NCBI GenBank assembly: GCA_038240295.1
Contig: JBBSDW010000052.1
Location: 1-19,361, forward strand
DNA from: JABDDM01 sp038240295
GTDB taxonomy: Bacteria > Bacteroidota > Ignavibacteria > Palsa-1295
Reading direction: 5' to 3'
Length of the DNA: 19,361 bases
Part shown: one piece after another, positions 1 to 5,900 of the stretch
Layout of the letters: every line of letters begins with the position of its first letter
How positions within the stretch are numbered: position 1 is the first letter of the stretch
The notes under the pieces: generated by a model
Database searches by the model: none
Told to the model about the DNA's origin: nothing
Seen by the model: only the letters and a program-made list of their open reading frames with translations
Program-made: the position numbers and the translations under genes

Positions 1-1
1 A

Positions 2-125
2 TCGGGATCGGGTCACGAAGGAGGCCCTTCGTGGCACACAGTCGAGATTCAGCACACACTTGACTGTGTGGCGTGAAGCGCCTGCTTCGCGACCCTGACT
101 TTTTCAGATGAGGAAAGATTTGAGG
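2..125. repeat. Hairpin-rich tandem repeat, unit 1
   Basis: This is the first of two tandem units with a period of 124 bp; the first 38 bases (2-39) recur exactly at 126-163. It can fold into three hairpins in a row: CACGAAGG/CCTTCGTG (14-21 with 26-33, loop AGGC), a CACACA/TGTGTG stem (53-58 with 65-70, or alternatively CACACAGT 35-42 with 63-70), and an 8-bp stem 72-79 with 84-91 (loop GCCT, one G-T pair). GGGT (10-13) can pair with ACCC (92-95), closing the set into a cloverleaf-like shape. The unit begins at the window edge, so more copies may lie to the left. Confidence 0.8.
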
Positions 126-294
126 TCGGGATCGGGTCACGAAGGAGGCCCTTCGTGGCACACGGTTAAGATTCAGCAAACCCGTTCGGTTCTCCTTCGT
201 GGGATACGGTCGAGATTCAGCACACACCTGTCTGTGTGCCGTGAAGTGCCTGCTTCGCGACCCTGACTTTTTCAGATGAGGAAGGATTTGGGGA
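126..294. repeat. Hairpin-rich tandem repeat, unit 2 (with internal duplication)
   Basis: This is the second tandem unit. It keeps hairpin 1 (138-145 with 150-157), the CACACA-type stem (220-226 with 233-239) and hairpin 3 (240-247 with 252-259), plus GGGT 134-137 and ACCC 260-263. In hairpin 3 a C in unit 1 is replaced by T opposite G, so pairing is preserved as a wobble. The unit is longer than unit 1 because a segment of about 44 bp is duplicated: 150-193 and 194-237 both begin with CCTTCGTGG and both contain an AGATTCAGCA element. CTCCTTCGTG at 192-201 can also pair with 138-147. Confidence 0.8.
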
Positions 295-295
295 T

Positions 296-362
296 GGGGC
301 AAGCTAAAGCGTACCCCACATGCGCTTACTAAAAAAATGTGGGACATGCTTTAGCTTGTCCC
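296..362. repeat. REP-like palindromic repeat, copy A
   Basis: A large imperfect inverted repeat pairs 26-base arms (296-321 with 337-362). The left arm begins GGGGCAAGCTAAAGC and the right arm ends in GCTTTAGCTTGTCCC, and two of the differences are tolerated as G-T pairs. The 15-base loop contains a run of A. Two more copies with shorter loops lie about 10 kb away at 10611-10659 and 10738-10784, so this is a dispersed intergenic family. It resembles REP elements in layout, but no REP-associated transposase is in the window. Confidence 0.8.
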
Positions 363-454
363 AATCACTCTCCGGATCAGTACTCCGCTGTTCATGGGTC
401 ATCACTTGTTCCGGCTGGCTCCTGATGTGGGGCTGCCGAAATGTGAACCGTGTG

Positions 455-476
455 GAGTCAAGCGCCGCCTTGACTC
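455..476. repeat. Short perfect hairpin
   Basis: GAGTCAAG (455-462) and CTTGACTC (469-476) form a perfect 8-bp stem with loop CGCCGC. A short T-rich stretch follows on the plus strand, but it is too weak to call a terminator, and no gene ends just before it. The function is unknown. Confidence 0.45.
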
Positions 477-498
477 TCTTTCGATCGCCTCGGTTCAT

Positions 499-588
499 GA
501 CTTCGAGTACAAACCCAACGTCATTGACTGAACTTCGAGAGTGAGCCGAACCCACCATAAGATCCTTCGTCGGGGTCAGGATGACTTG
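499..588. repeat. Dispersed repeat, direct copy 1
   Basis: This copy of about 90 bp starts GACTTCGAGTAC and ends with the 28-base core at 558-585 followed by TTG. It is matched by 683-766 with small gaps. The core begins TAAGATCCTTCGTCGGG and ends AGGATGAC. Confidence 0.75.
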
Positions 589-632
589 ATTGAGAGTGAA
601 TACTTAGAGCCAGACTCGATAGCCCTAAAACG

Positions 633-660
633 GTCATTCTGAGCCCGGCGAAGAATCTTA
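633..660. repeat. Dispersed repeat core, inverted copy
   Basis: This stretch begins GTCATTCTGAGCCCGG and ends in AGAATCTTA. It is the reverse complement of the 28-base core at 558-585 with 24 of 28 bases matching. With its neighbours it can form long stems, and it alternates in orientation with the copies on either side. Confidence 0.7.
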
Positions 661-682
661 CCTTTCGCTCGCATCGCATCAG

Positions 683-766
683 GACTTCGAGTACCAGAGT
701 CATCGACTAAACTTCAGAGTGAGCCAAAGCCACCATAAGATCCTTCGTCGGGCTTAGGATGACTTG
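683..766. repeat. Dispersed repeat, direct copy 2
   Basis: This is the second direct copy of the element at 499-588. It starts GACTTCGAGTAC, shares the ACCATAAGATCCTTCGTCGG stretch, and ends in GGATGACTTG. The core lies at 736-763. Neither copy contains a credible coding frame. Confidence 0.75.
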
Positions 767-885
767 TTTATAAAAAATGAATTTAGGCCAGCAGATACTC
801 TTCTTGTGCTTCGAGCGCAGCAACGATCGGTGCGTGGTCGACAACTAAGCTGGTTGTGAGGTAAACAGGGGCAGTTGTAATCATC

Positions 886-919
886 AAAAATAAAAAAGCC
901 TCATCATTGCTGACGAGGC
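886..919 (-). terminator. Rho-independent terminator of the RRM gene
   Basis: On the minus strand a 9-bp stem (GCCTCGTCA pairing with TGATGAGGC, one G-U pair) closes on a GCAA loop, a GNRA tetraloop, and is followed by TTTTTTATTTTT. It lies 25 bases beyond the stop codon of the RNA-binding protein gene. Stem, loop and U-tract are all of textbook quality, making this the clearest terminator in the window. Confidence 0.9.
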
Positions 920-944
920 GTATTGCCAAAACTGATGTATCGGA

Positions 945-1388
945 TCACCACCATCCACGGCGGTTGCCATAGCCTCGGCCTGAGGTGTCGGATGCTTCCG
1001 CATCGTCGAGCGACTGATGGTTGAATGCCGGACGATTGTTGTTGCGGCTGTTGTTGTTGTCGCGGTAGTTTCCTGCACCGCCACGATCACCGCCTCCGCC
1101 GCCACGCTCTACATGCGGGCGTGCCTCGCGGACTGCAAGCAACCGGCCTTCGATCTCTTTGCCGTTCAATTCGCCCATCGCCTTCTTCGCTGCTTCGTCC
1201 GTCTCGAGTTCGACGAACCCGAATCCCTTCGATTTGCGTGTCGCCTGATCGGTGACGATCGCAGCCGATGTTACGCGACCATACGTCGTGAACAACTGCT
1301 CCAACTGCTCCGTGTTCCAGCTATAGGGTAAGCTGCCTACGTACAATTTCCTCTGGCTTACCGCCGGTGCCGCCTGCTCGTTCTCCAT
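945..1388 (-). CDS. RRM-domain RNA-binding protein with Gly/Arg/Asn-rich tail
   Basis: This 147-residue protein has one RNA recognition motif at about residues 14-90 and a low-complexity tail. The RNP2 motif is LYVGSL (15-20) and RNP1 is KGFGFVEL (54-61), with aromatic residues at the usual RNA-contacting positions. Residues from about 94 to the end are rich in Gly, Arg and Asn and probably disordered, ending in RRGWW. Small bacterial RRM proteins of this design bind single-stranded RNA in the cytoplasm, and cyanobacterial examples are linked to cold response; a role in RNA folding or mRNA stability is an inference here. The ATG is chosen because AAGGAG lies five bases upstream, one of the few good Shine-Dalgarno sites in the window. 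The gene has its own terminator (886-919) and a leader hairpin (1407-1422), so it is probably monocistronic and possibly controlled through its leader. Confidence 0.93.
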   Translation of the reverse strand: MENEQAAPAVSQRKLYVGSLPYSWNTEQLEQLFTTYGRVTSAAIVTDQATRKSKGFGFVELETDEAAKKAMGELNGKEIEGRLLAVREARPHVERGGGGGDRGGAGNYRDNNNSRNNNRPAFNHQSLDDAEASDTSGRGYGNRRGWW

Positions 1389-1393
1389 TCAAT

Positions 1394-1399
1394 CTCCTT
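1394..1399 (-). promoter_or_regulatory. Shine-Dalgarno site of the RRM gene
   Basis: On the minus strand AAGGAG ends five bases before the ATG at 1388. It fixes the start codon. It stands out because most other genes here lack a recognisable Shine-Dalgarno sequence. Confidence 0.8.
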
Positions 1400-1406
1400 C
1401 GACTGT

Positions 1407-1422
1407 CGCTCTCGTAAGAGCG
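1407..1422 (-). promoter_or_regulatory. 5'-leader hairpin of the RRM gene
   Basis: CGCTCT and AGAGCG form a perfect 6-bp stem around a four-base loop (TACG on the minus strand). It ends eight bases upstream of the Shine-Dalgarno site, so in the mRNA it stands just ahead of the ribosome binding site. An RNA-structure-based control, perhaps autoregulation by the RRM protein, is possible but not demonstrated. Confidence 0.35.
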
Positions 1423-1539
1423 GAGCCCTCTGTGGTAAAAAATAAATGACTTACTTCCCCTTTTTAAGGGAAATGCGTAACGCCTGGCTGAGTGGAGAAG
1501 TTCGAAGCACTCGTACCCTCCCCACCCATTGCCATCGTC

Positions 1540-3792
1540 TTACGGGATTGGGTCGATCGCCGGTAGAATCTCAGTTCTGTTTTTTAACGAATGCCCAGTC
1601 GCCAGTCCAATGACGAAAATGACAAGTCCGACAGCGCCTGCGGCGAATATTGTGTCACCCGGCACGCGTAACCAGCGCAAAACCTGCATCGTAGGGGTCT
1701 GCAGGAATTCCGCGCTGCGAGCGTACCAATATCCATACTTCACGGAAGCCCAGGTTTGGAGCAATCCCACGGGCAGGAGGCTTATCGTTATCATTGCTGC
1801 AAGGCCGATATTGATGCTCCAGAACGAGAATCGGATGAGGCCTTCTTTCCATGGCGCTCCCGGCCGGAGTGCGCGCAGGCAAAACAGCATCAAGCCGATA
1901 CCGAGCATCCCATAAACCCCAAAGAGTGCGGCGTGAGCATGTACCGGTGTCGTGTTAAGTCCCTGCATGTAATAGAGCGCGATCGGTGGATTGATCATGA
2001 AACCAAATAGACCCGCGCCAACCATATTCCAGAACGCGACCGAAACGAAGAAATAGATCGGCCACTTGTAGTTCTGTACCCATGCACTGGCTCGCGAGAG
2101 TTTGATATTCTGCCACGCTTCATAGCCAACGAACATCAACGGTACAACTTCGAACGCGCTGAAGATCGAGCCTAATGCGAGTACGATCGTTGGCGTACCG
2201 GAGAAGTAGAGATGATGCAAGGTGCCGATAATGCCTCCGGAAAGGAAAATCGTAGAGGCAAGTACGGTCGATTGGCCGGCCGTCTTGAGACTGATCAGCT
2301 TCAGCCTCGCGAAGAGGAATGCGATCACTACGGTGGCAAAGACCTCGAAGAAGCCTTCAACCCAAAGGTGTACAACCCACCAACGCCAGTATTCGGCAAT
2401 TGCGAGGTTCGTGTGCTTGCCATAGGCGAGCGCTGCACCGTAGAATCCAGCGATTGCGATCGAACTGATCGTGAAGAGAATAAGAATCGGGCGTTGCTCA
2501 TCTTTGCGCTTGAGCGCCGGCCAGATCGAACGAGCGACGAGAAACAGCCAAAGAAGCAGCCCTACAAAAAGTGCTATCTGGAATGCGCGGCCAAGGTCGA
2601 TATACTCATACCCGCTATGACCAAAAAGGAACCACAAACTATCAGGCAGCTTGTGCATGATACTCATCCACTCGCCAGCCATTGAGCCGAGCACAACGAC
2701 AAGCAACGCACCAAAAAGAATATTTACGCCGAGCCGCTGCCCCTTCGGCTCTCGACCACCGACGGCGGGTCCTATGTAAAGCCCGGCCGCCAACCATGCG
2801 GTCGCGATCCAGAAAATACCGAGTTGGGTATGCCAGGTTCGGGTAATAACGTATGGAAGGTAGTCAGCGAGCGGCATCCCATAAAAGCCATTTCCTTCGA
2901 CGCCGTAGTGACCGGTGATGACGCCCATCAGGATCTGCACAAGGATGAGTCCTGAGACCGTCCAGAAGTATTTAACGATCGCACGCTGCGAAGGTGTAGG
3001 CGTCGATTTGAGCAAGGGATCATTCGATGGAACATCGCCAAGATGAATCGTGTGATCTTGCGACGCGTACCACCATGCCATTCCGCCAATGCCCGCCAAG
3101 AGCATGAGAATGCTTACGCCAGTCCATACGACGGAATCGCTTGACGGTGTATTGCCGATAAGCTCCTCATGCGGCCAGTTGCTTGTGTAGGTTAGATCTT
3201 CACCTGGTCGATCCGTGGACGCTGCCCAGGATCCCCAAAAAAAGAATGCAGCAAGCTGCTGCAATTTCGCAGGATCGCTCAGAGTGTTGCGGGGCATGGC
3301 GTAGGCATCCCTGCCATTCGTAAAAAGCTCGGCATAATAGGCGGCATTGGCTGCAAATGCCTCCGCACGAACAGGATCGATCACGATCACATTCTTTGCG
3401 GCATCGAACGTGTTCTTTCGAATCATCACAGTGAGCTTTTCGCACAACGAAGCTTGATCCGGCCTGTCGATCTGATCATAGGGCTTTCCGAATTGTGCAC
3501 CGCTCCATTTGTTCAAAATGAACATCGCTTCGCGGTGCAGCCAGTCGGCCGTCCAGTCGGGGGCAACGTAGCTGCCATGGCCCCACACGGAGCCAACTTC
3601 CATGCCCCCGATCTGCTGCCAGACATTCTGTCCTGTCTGAATCGCATTGCCATCGCAGACCAGCACTCCGTCGCTCGTCACAACTGCACCAGGAATCGGT
3701 GGAGCTTGCTGATAAATGCGGGTGCCGACCCAAATGAGCACGGCAAACGAAAGGATGATCACGGATCCGAACCCCAACCAGAGCTTCTTCAT
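1540..3792 (-). CDS. norB: Quinol-dependent nitric oxide reductase (qNOR), large subunit
   Basis: This inner-membrane enzyme of the heme-copper oxidase superfamily reduces two NO to N2O using quinol. The 750-residue length fits single-subunit qNOR (norZ type), where an N-terminal extension replaces the NorC cytochrome; no CXXCH heme c motif is present and no norC gene is adjacent. After one N-terminal membrane helix comes a periplasmic domain with GSVWGHGSYVAPDW (about 67-80), then about 12-13 further helices. Candidate heme and FeB ligand motifs are TWHTQLG (H321), VVHLWVEGFFEVF (H475, E479, E483), TLHHLYFSGTP (H526, H527) and VHAHAALFG (H618, H620). The start is an ATG followed by MKKLWLGFG. 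It lies downstream of ric and a Crp/Fnr regulator, which supports a role in NO detoxification rather than full denitrification, as no nitrite or N2O reductase gene is seen. Confidence 0.96.
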   Translation of the reverse strand: MKKLWLGFGSVIILSFAVLIWVGTRIYQQAPPIPGAVVTSDGVLVCDGNAIQTGQNVWQQIGGMEVGSVWGHGSYVAPDWTADWLHREAMFILNKWSGAQFGKPYDQIDRPDQASLCEKLTVMIRKNTFDAAKNVIVIDPVRAEAFAANAAYYAELFTNGRDAYAMPRNTLSDPAKLQQLAAFFFWGSWAASTDRPGEDLTYTSNWPHEELIGNTPSSDSVVWTGVSILMLLAGIGGMAWWYASQDHTIHLGDVPSNDPLLKSTPTPSQRAIVKYFWTVSGLILVQILMGVITGHYGVEGNGFYGMPLADYLPYVITRTWHTQLGIFWIATAWLAAGLYIGPAVGGREPKGQRLGVNILFGALLVVVLGSMAGEWMSIMHKLPDSLWFLFGHSGYEYIDLGRAFQIALFVGLLLWLFLVARSIWPALKRKDEQRPILILFTISSIAIAGFYGAALAYGKHTNLAIAEYWRWWVVHLWVEGFFEVFATVVIAFLFARLKLISLKTAGQSTVLASTIFLSGGIIGTLHHLYFSGTPTIVLALGSIFSAFEVVPLMFVGYEAWQNIKLSRASAWVQNYKWPIYFFVSVAFWNMVGAGLFGFMINPPIALYYMQGLNTTPVHAHAALFGVYGMLGIGLMLFCLRALRPGAPWKEGLIRFSFWSINIGLAAMITISLLPVGLLQTWASVKYGYWYARSAEFLQTPTMQVLRWLRVPGDTIFAAGAVGLVIFVIGLATGHSLKNRTEILPAIDPIP

Positions 3793-3866
3793 TATTTATA
3801 ATTTAGATGACCTATGATGAACACCACGGCCCAACGTTGAGCGATGTGTCGTAGAACATAACCGTG

Positions 3867-3884
3867 CGAGGCACAGCGGCCTCG
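3867..3884. repeat. Hairpin between ric and the NO reductase gene
   Basis: CGAGGC and GCCTCG form a perfect 6-bp stem with a six-base loop. It lies 17 bases after the ric stop codon. Without a U-tract it is a weak terminator or attenuator candidate; it could reduce read-through into the NO reductase gene. The remainder of the 109-bp gap shows no clear promoter. Confidence 0.35.
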
Positions 3885-3901
3885 GTTTAGGCACGCTTGA
3901 G

Positions 3902-4642
3902 TTAGGTACCTGCCTCAAGCTTGATCGCCTTTGGAAAGAGGATCGTGTTTTCCAGGTAGACGTGCTGATGTAAATCCTGTTCGAATTCTTCCAGCTGTTG
4001 TAATGCGACGCGAAAAGTGGTGCAGGCATCTCCGGGTATCGCGTAGTTGGAGGTCAGATCCCGGATCTCCTCAAGCGCGGCGCCAACAGACTCATGCTCG
4101 CCCATCATCATGTTGACAGGATTGCGAACGCTCCCAAACGGTGACGACGGCGTGGGCAATTGCTTGTTGAATGCTTCTTCCAGAAATATGATGTACGGAA
4201 AAAGTACCTCTTCCTCGCGACGCATGTGACCATCAAGTTCATCCATTATTGTCTGAACCAGTACAGCGACCCGGACCATCTCTGGGTGATTCGCGCCATG
4301 GACCGCAGCGACCTTCTTAGTGTTTGTCAGAAGCGACGGCGCAACACTGCGAACGTAATGGTGATGGTTCTCAACAATGTAATCGGCAAGCACCTTCATA
4401 CTCCAGCTGTTAAAACGCGGATCGGCTGCATTTCTGCCAATGGTAATCGCTTCGAGTTCGCGTTCAACCAGTTCGCTATCAACTCCTTTGGCAGCGCAGG
4501 CATCGGCAAGAGACCGATCGCCCTTGCAGCAAAAGTCAAGCCCGTAACGCTCAAATACTTGAACGGTGCGGAAATCTCCTAAAACGATGTCGCGAAGTGC
4601 AGTAGCAGATCGATCGGTACTGGTAATAGTAAGGTTGTCCAT
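3902..4642 (-). CDS. ric: Iron-sulfur cluster repair di-iron protein (Ric/YtfE/ScdA/DnrN family)
   Basis: This 246-residue cytoplasmic protein matches the family that helps restore Fe-S clusters damaged by NO or oxidative stress. The N-terminal ScdA-type segment carries the paired cysteines FCCKGDRSLADAC (C38, C39). The rest is a hemerythrin-like four-helix bundle with candidate di-iron ligands in ENHHHYV (H93-H95), DGHMRREEEVLFP (H139, E143-E145), GEHE (H183) and HQHVYLENTILFP (H227, E231). Length and domain order are normal. It precedes the NO reductase gene in the same direction with a 109-bp gap, and follows the Crp/Fnr regulator by 69 bp. The 69-bp gap holds inverted repeats suitable for regulator binding, so the gene may have its own regulated promoter. 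Ric next to a NO reductase is a common nitrosative-stress pairing. Confidence 0.95.
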   Translation of the reverse strand: MDNLTITSTDRSATALRDIVLGDFRTVQVFERYGLDFCCKGDRSLADACAAKGVDSELVERELEAITIGRNAADPRFNSWSMKVLADYIVENHHHYVRSVAPSLLTNTKKVAAVHGANHPEMVRVAVLVQTIMDELDGHMRREEEVLFPYIIFLEEAFNKQLPTPSSPFGSVRNPVNMMMGEHESVGAALEEIRDLTSNYAIPGDACTTFRVALQQLEEFEQDLHQHVYLENTILFPKAIKLEAGT

Positions 4643-4672
4643 AGTAGTATTAAAGTAGATTGAGTACGGAGC

Positions 4673-4701
4673 GACACAAGTTCGATTCCGACAATTGTGT
4701 C
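4673..4701. promoter_or_regulatory. Operator-like inverted repeats upstream of ric
   Basis: GACACAA (4673-4679) and TTGTGTC (4695-4701) form a perfect 7-bp inverted repeat with a 15-base spacer. Overlapping it, GACA-ATTG-TGTC (4690-4701) is a tighter palindrome. They lie 31-59 bases upstream of the ric ATG, in the range for an operator. The nearby Crp/Fnr-type gene is the obvious candidate ligand, but the match to a known consensus is only partial. Confidence 0.4.
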
Positions 4702-4711
4702 AACCGATTCT

Positions 4712-5317
4712 TCAATAGTGAATATCGCCTTCGATAATTGAAAGTTTGCCTTTGGCTTCCATAGCCTTGATCGCTCGAATAACGGTCTCAACGCGTAAGC
4801 CTGTCAAGTCGGCCAGTTGCTGCCGTGTATAGGGTACGGAAAAGTCAGATCCTTTTGCTGCTCCGCTTGATTTACGGAGATAGTTCATGAGCGTCGCCAG
4901 CCGATGCTCGGATTCCGCAACGGCAGTCTCATTCAACATCATCGACTTATAGATAAGCCGCTCGCTGAGCACTTCGCTGAGCTTCAGATGAATCTCAAAA
5001 TGATCGCGAAGCAGTGCAAGGAAATCGTTACGATGAATCTTCCAGACGATACTTGTTGTCACCGCGACTGCCGAAGCCGGATAGGGTTTTCGAGTAAAAA
5101 ACGGTGGCTCACCAAAGCTCTGACCCCGAATAAAATAGCCCTGCACGAACTCGCGACCGCTTTCAGAGTAGTTTGTCATCTTCACGCGACCTTCACGGAC
5201 GATATAAAAGGAATCTGCCGTGTCACCTTCGTGAAAGAGTATTGCATCTTTCGCAATCTCAATGGAGACTGCACGATACTCTTCATCTAGCGCTTGTTAT
5301 TCAAGTTCATGTGCCAT
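4712..5317 (-). CDS. Crp/Fnr-family transcriptional regulator with in-frame stop near the N-terminus (possible pseudogene)
   Basis: The frame encodes an effector-binding beta-barrel (FHEGDTADSFYIVREGRVKMT, then GQSFGEPPFF), a long dimer helix, and a C-terminal winged helix with YTRQQLADLTGLRVETVIRAI, the normal Crp recognition region. No cysteine suitable for an Fnr Fe-S cluster is seen, so heme, NO or a nucleotide could be the signal. The start is the problem. The homologous frame runs back to 5296 with no ATG, GTG or TTG, where a TAA (5297-5299) follows ATG GCA CAT GAA CTT GAA (5317-5300). Reading through that TAA gives a product of about 201 residues with a plausible short N-terminal helix. 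The next standard start, GTG at 5185, would delete the first barrel strands. A nonsense mutation, a sequencing error or stop read-through are all possible. Position upstream of ric and the NO reductase gene suggests it controls them. Confidence 0.8.
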
Positions 5318-5361
5318 ATGTTTTCGTAGTCAAAATTACTAGATACTGCGCAGCCGTCCTT

Positions 5362-5375
5362 ATGACATAGGTCAT
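5362..5375. promoter_or_regulatory. FNR-type palindrome upstream of the Crp/Fnr gene
   Basis: ATGAC-ATAG-GTCAT is a perfect 14-bp inverted repeat with five-base arms and a four-base spacer. That is the layout of FNR/DNR-family sites (arms near TTGAT, N4 spacer). It lies about 45 bases upstream of the candidate ATG at 5317, fitting autoregulation or control by a paralogue. No transcription data support it. Confidence 0.5.
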
Positions 5376-5444
5376 GTTTCCCCAATAAATTCAAGGAAAT
5401 ATTTTGTTCGACTCTGCCATGCCGAAATTCTAACTGCTCATTCC

Positions 5445-5460
5445 GGACCGATCTCGGTCC
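5445..5460. repeat. Palindrome after the hemerythrin gene
   Basis: GGACCGA and TCGGTCC flank a two-base centre, giving a 16-bp near-perfect palindrome 8 bases past the hemerythrin stop codon. It could be a terminator stem, but no U-tract follows on the minus strand. It may equally be an operator for the regulator gene downstream. Confidence 0.4.
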
Positions 5461-5468
5461 ACGTTTGC

Positions 5469-5900
5469 TCAGTTGGTCCTGCCCATCAGTTCGGCGTCGA
5501 GAAGTGGAAAAAGCTCGCGCTCCTCTTTGCGGATGTGTTGTTCGAGGCGTTCGCCGAGTGTGCGGAGATGGGTTTTGGCTGTGGCTTCCGGAAGATCGAG
5601 CAGGTTGGGGAGGTTAGCGATCATTAGCCGGAGGTCTTCATGATCTTTCAGGAGGGCTTCGACGATCGGTTTTGCCTGGTCGATTATATTGCCGAACACG
5701 AAGATCGTTTGCTCTTCGATCGCAAAATGCGGCAGTATCTCACGGTTGGCGTATTCGCTCGTCCGTTCGATCTGCTCTGTCAGGTCCGTTGGCCAAAGAT
5801 CCTTCGCAGTTGTCGGCCCACCCTTCTTGAGGCGAAGCGCAAGCACGAGCGTGTGATGATGCTCGTGCGATAACGGGATGAGCGATTTGTGTCGTGGCAT
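5469..5900 (-). CDS. Hemerythrin HHE cation-binding domain protein
   Basis: This 143-residue single-domain protein is predicted to be a four-helix bundle with a non-heme di-iron site. Candidate ligands occur in the usual order: SHEHHH (H12, H14-H16), HFAIEEQ (H58, E62), KDHEDL (H87) and EQHIRKEERELFP (H122, E126, E127). Bacterial proteins of this type bind O2 or NO, or sense and store iron; which applies here cannot be read from sequence. No membrane segment or signal peptide is present. Its ATG overlaps the TAA of the upstream membrane protein by one base (TAATG), so the two are probably translationally coupled. It also sits beside the NO-response module, which shares the hemerythrin fold through Ric. 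A perfect palindrome follows its stop codon. Confidence 0.92.
   Translation of the reverse strand: MPRHKSLIPLSHEHHHTLVLALRLKKGGPTTAKDLWPTDLTEQIERTSEYANREILPHFAIEEQTIFVFGNIIDQAKPIVEALLKDHEDLRLMIANLPNLLDLPEATAKTHLRTLGERLEQHIRKEERELFPLLDAELMGRTN

Larger units (their letters stand above)
1..944. other. Gene-free, repeat-rich region
   Basis: I see no convincing protein gene in this stretch. It holds a tandem hairpin-rich repeat (2-294), a REP-like palindrome (296-362), an 8-bp stem hairpin (455-476), three copies of a dispersed repeat core (558-585, 633-660 inverted, 736-763) and the terminator of the RNA-binding protein gene (886-919). The only possible coding item is a 33-codon minus-strand frame (783-884, ATG to TAA) that starts just past the terminator. 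It has no Shine-Dalgarno site and I do not recognise its product. Confidence 0.7.

Noticed and set aside
14..95. tRNA gene in the cloverleaf-like repeat
   Set aside because: The arms do not match tRNA stem lengths, and no T-loop or anticodon-loop sequence pattern is present.
304..558. 84-codon minus-strand frame in the left repeat region
   Set aside because: Both ends run through repeats (the REP-like palindrome and the dispersed repeat); no domain is visible and no ribosome site precedes it.
1540..3792. Cytochrome c-dependent NO reductase (cNOR)
   Set aside because: The N-terminal extension, the 750-residue length and the absence of a norC gene point to the single-subunit quinol type.
3807..3816. 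Second regulator site before the NO reductase ATG
   Set aside because: Only ten bases (one half-site plus spacer) match the palindrome at 5362-5375, and the position is unusually close to the start codon; chance cannot be excluded.
4712..5185. Crp/Fnr gene starting at the GTG at 5185
   Set aside because: This start would remove the segment FHEGDTADSFYIVREG, which is a core part of the sensor barrel, so it is probably not the ancestral start.
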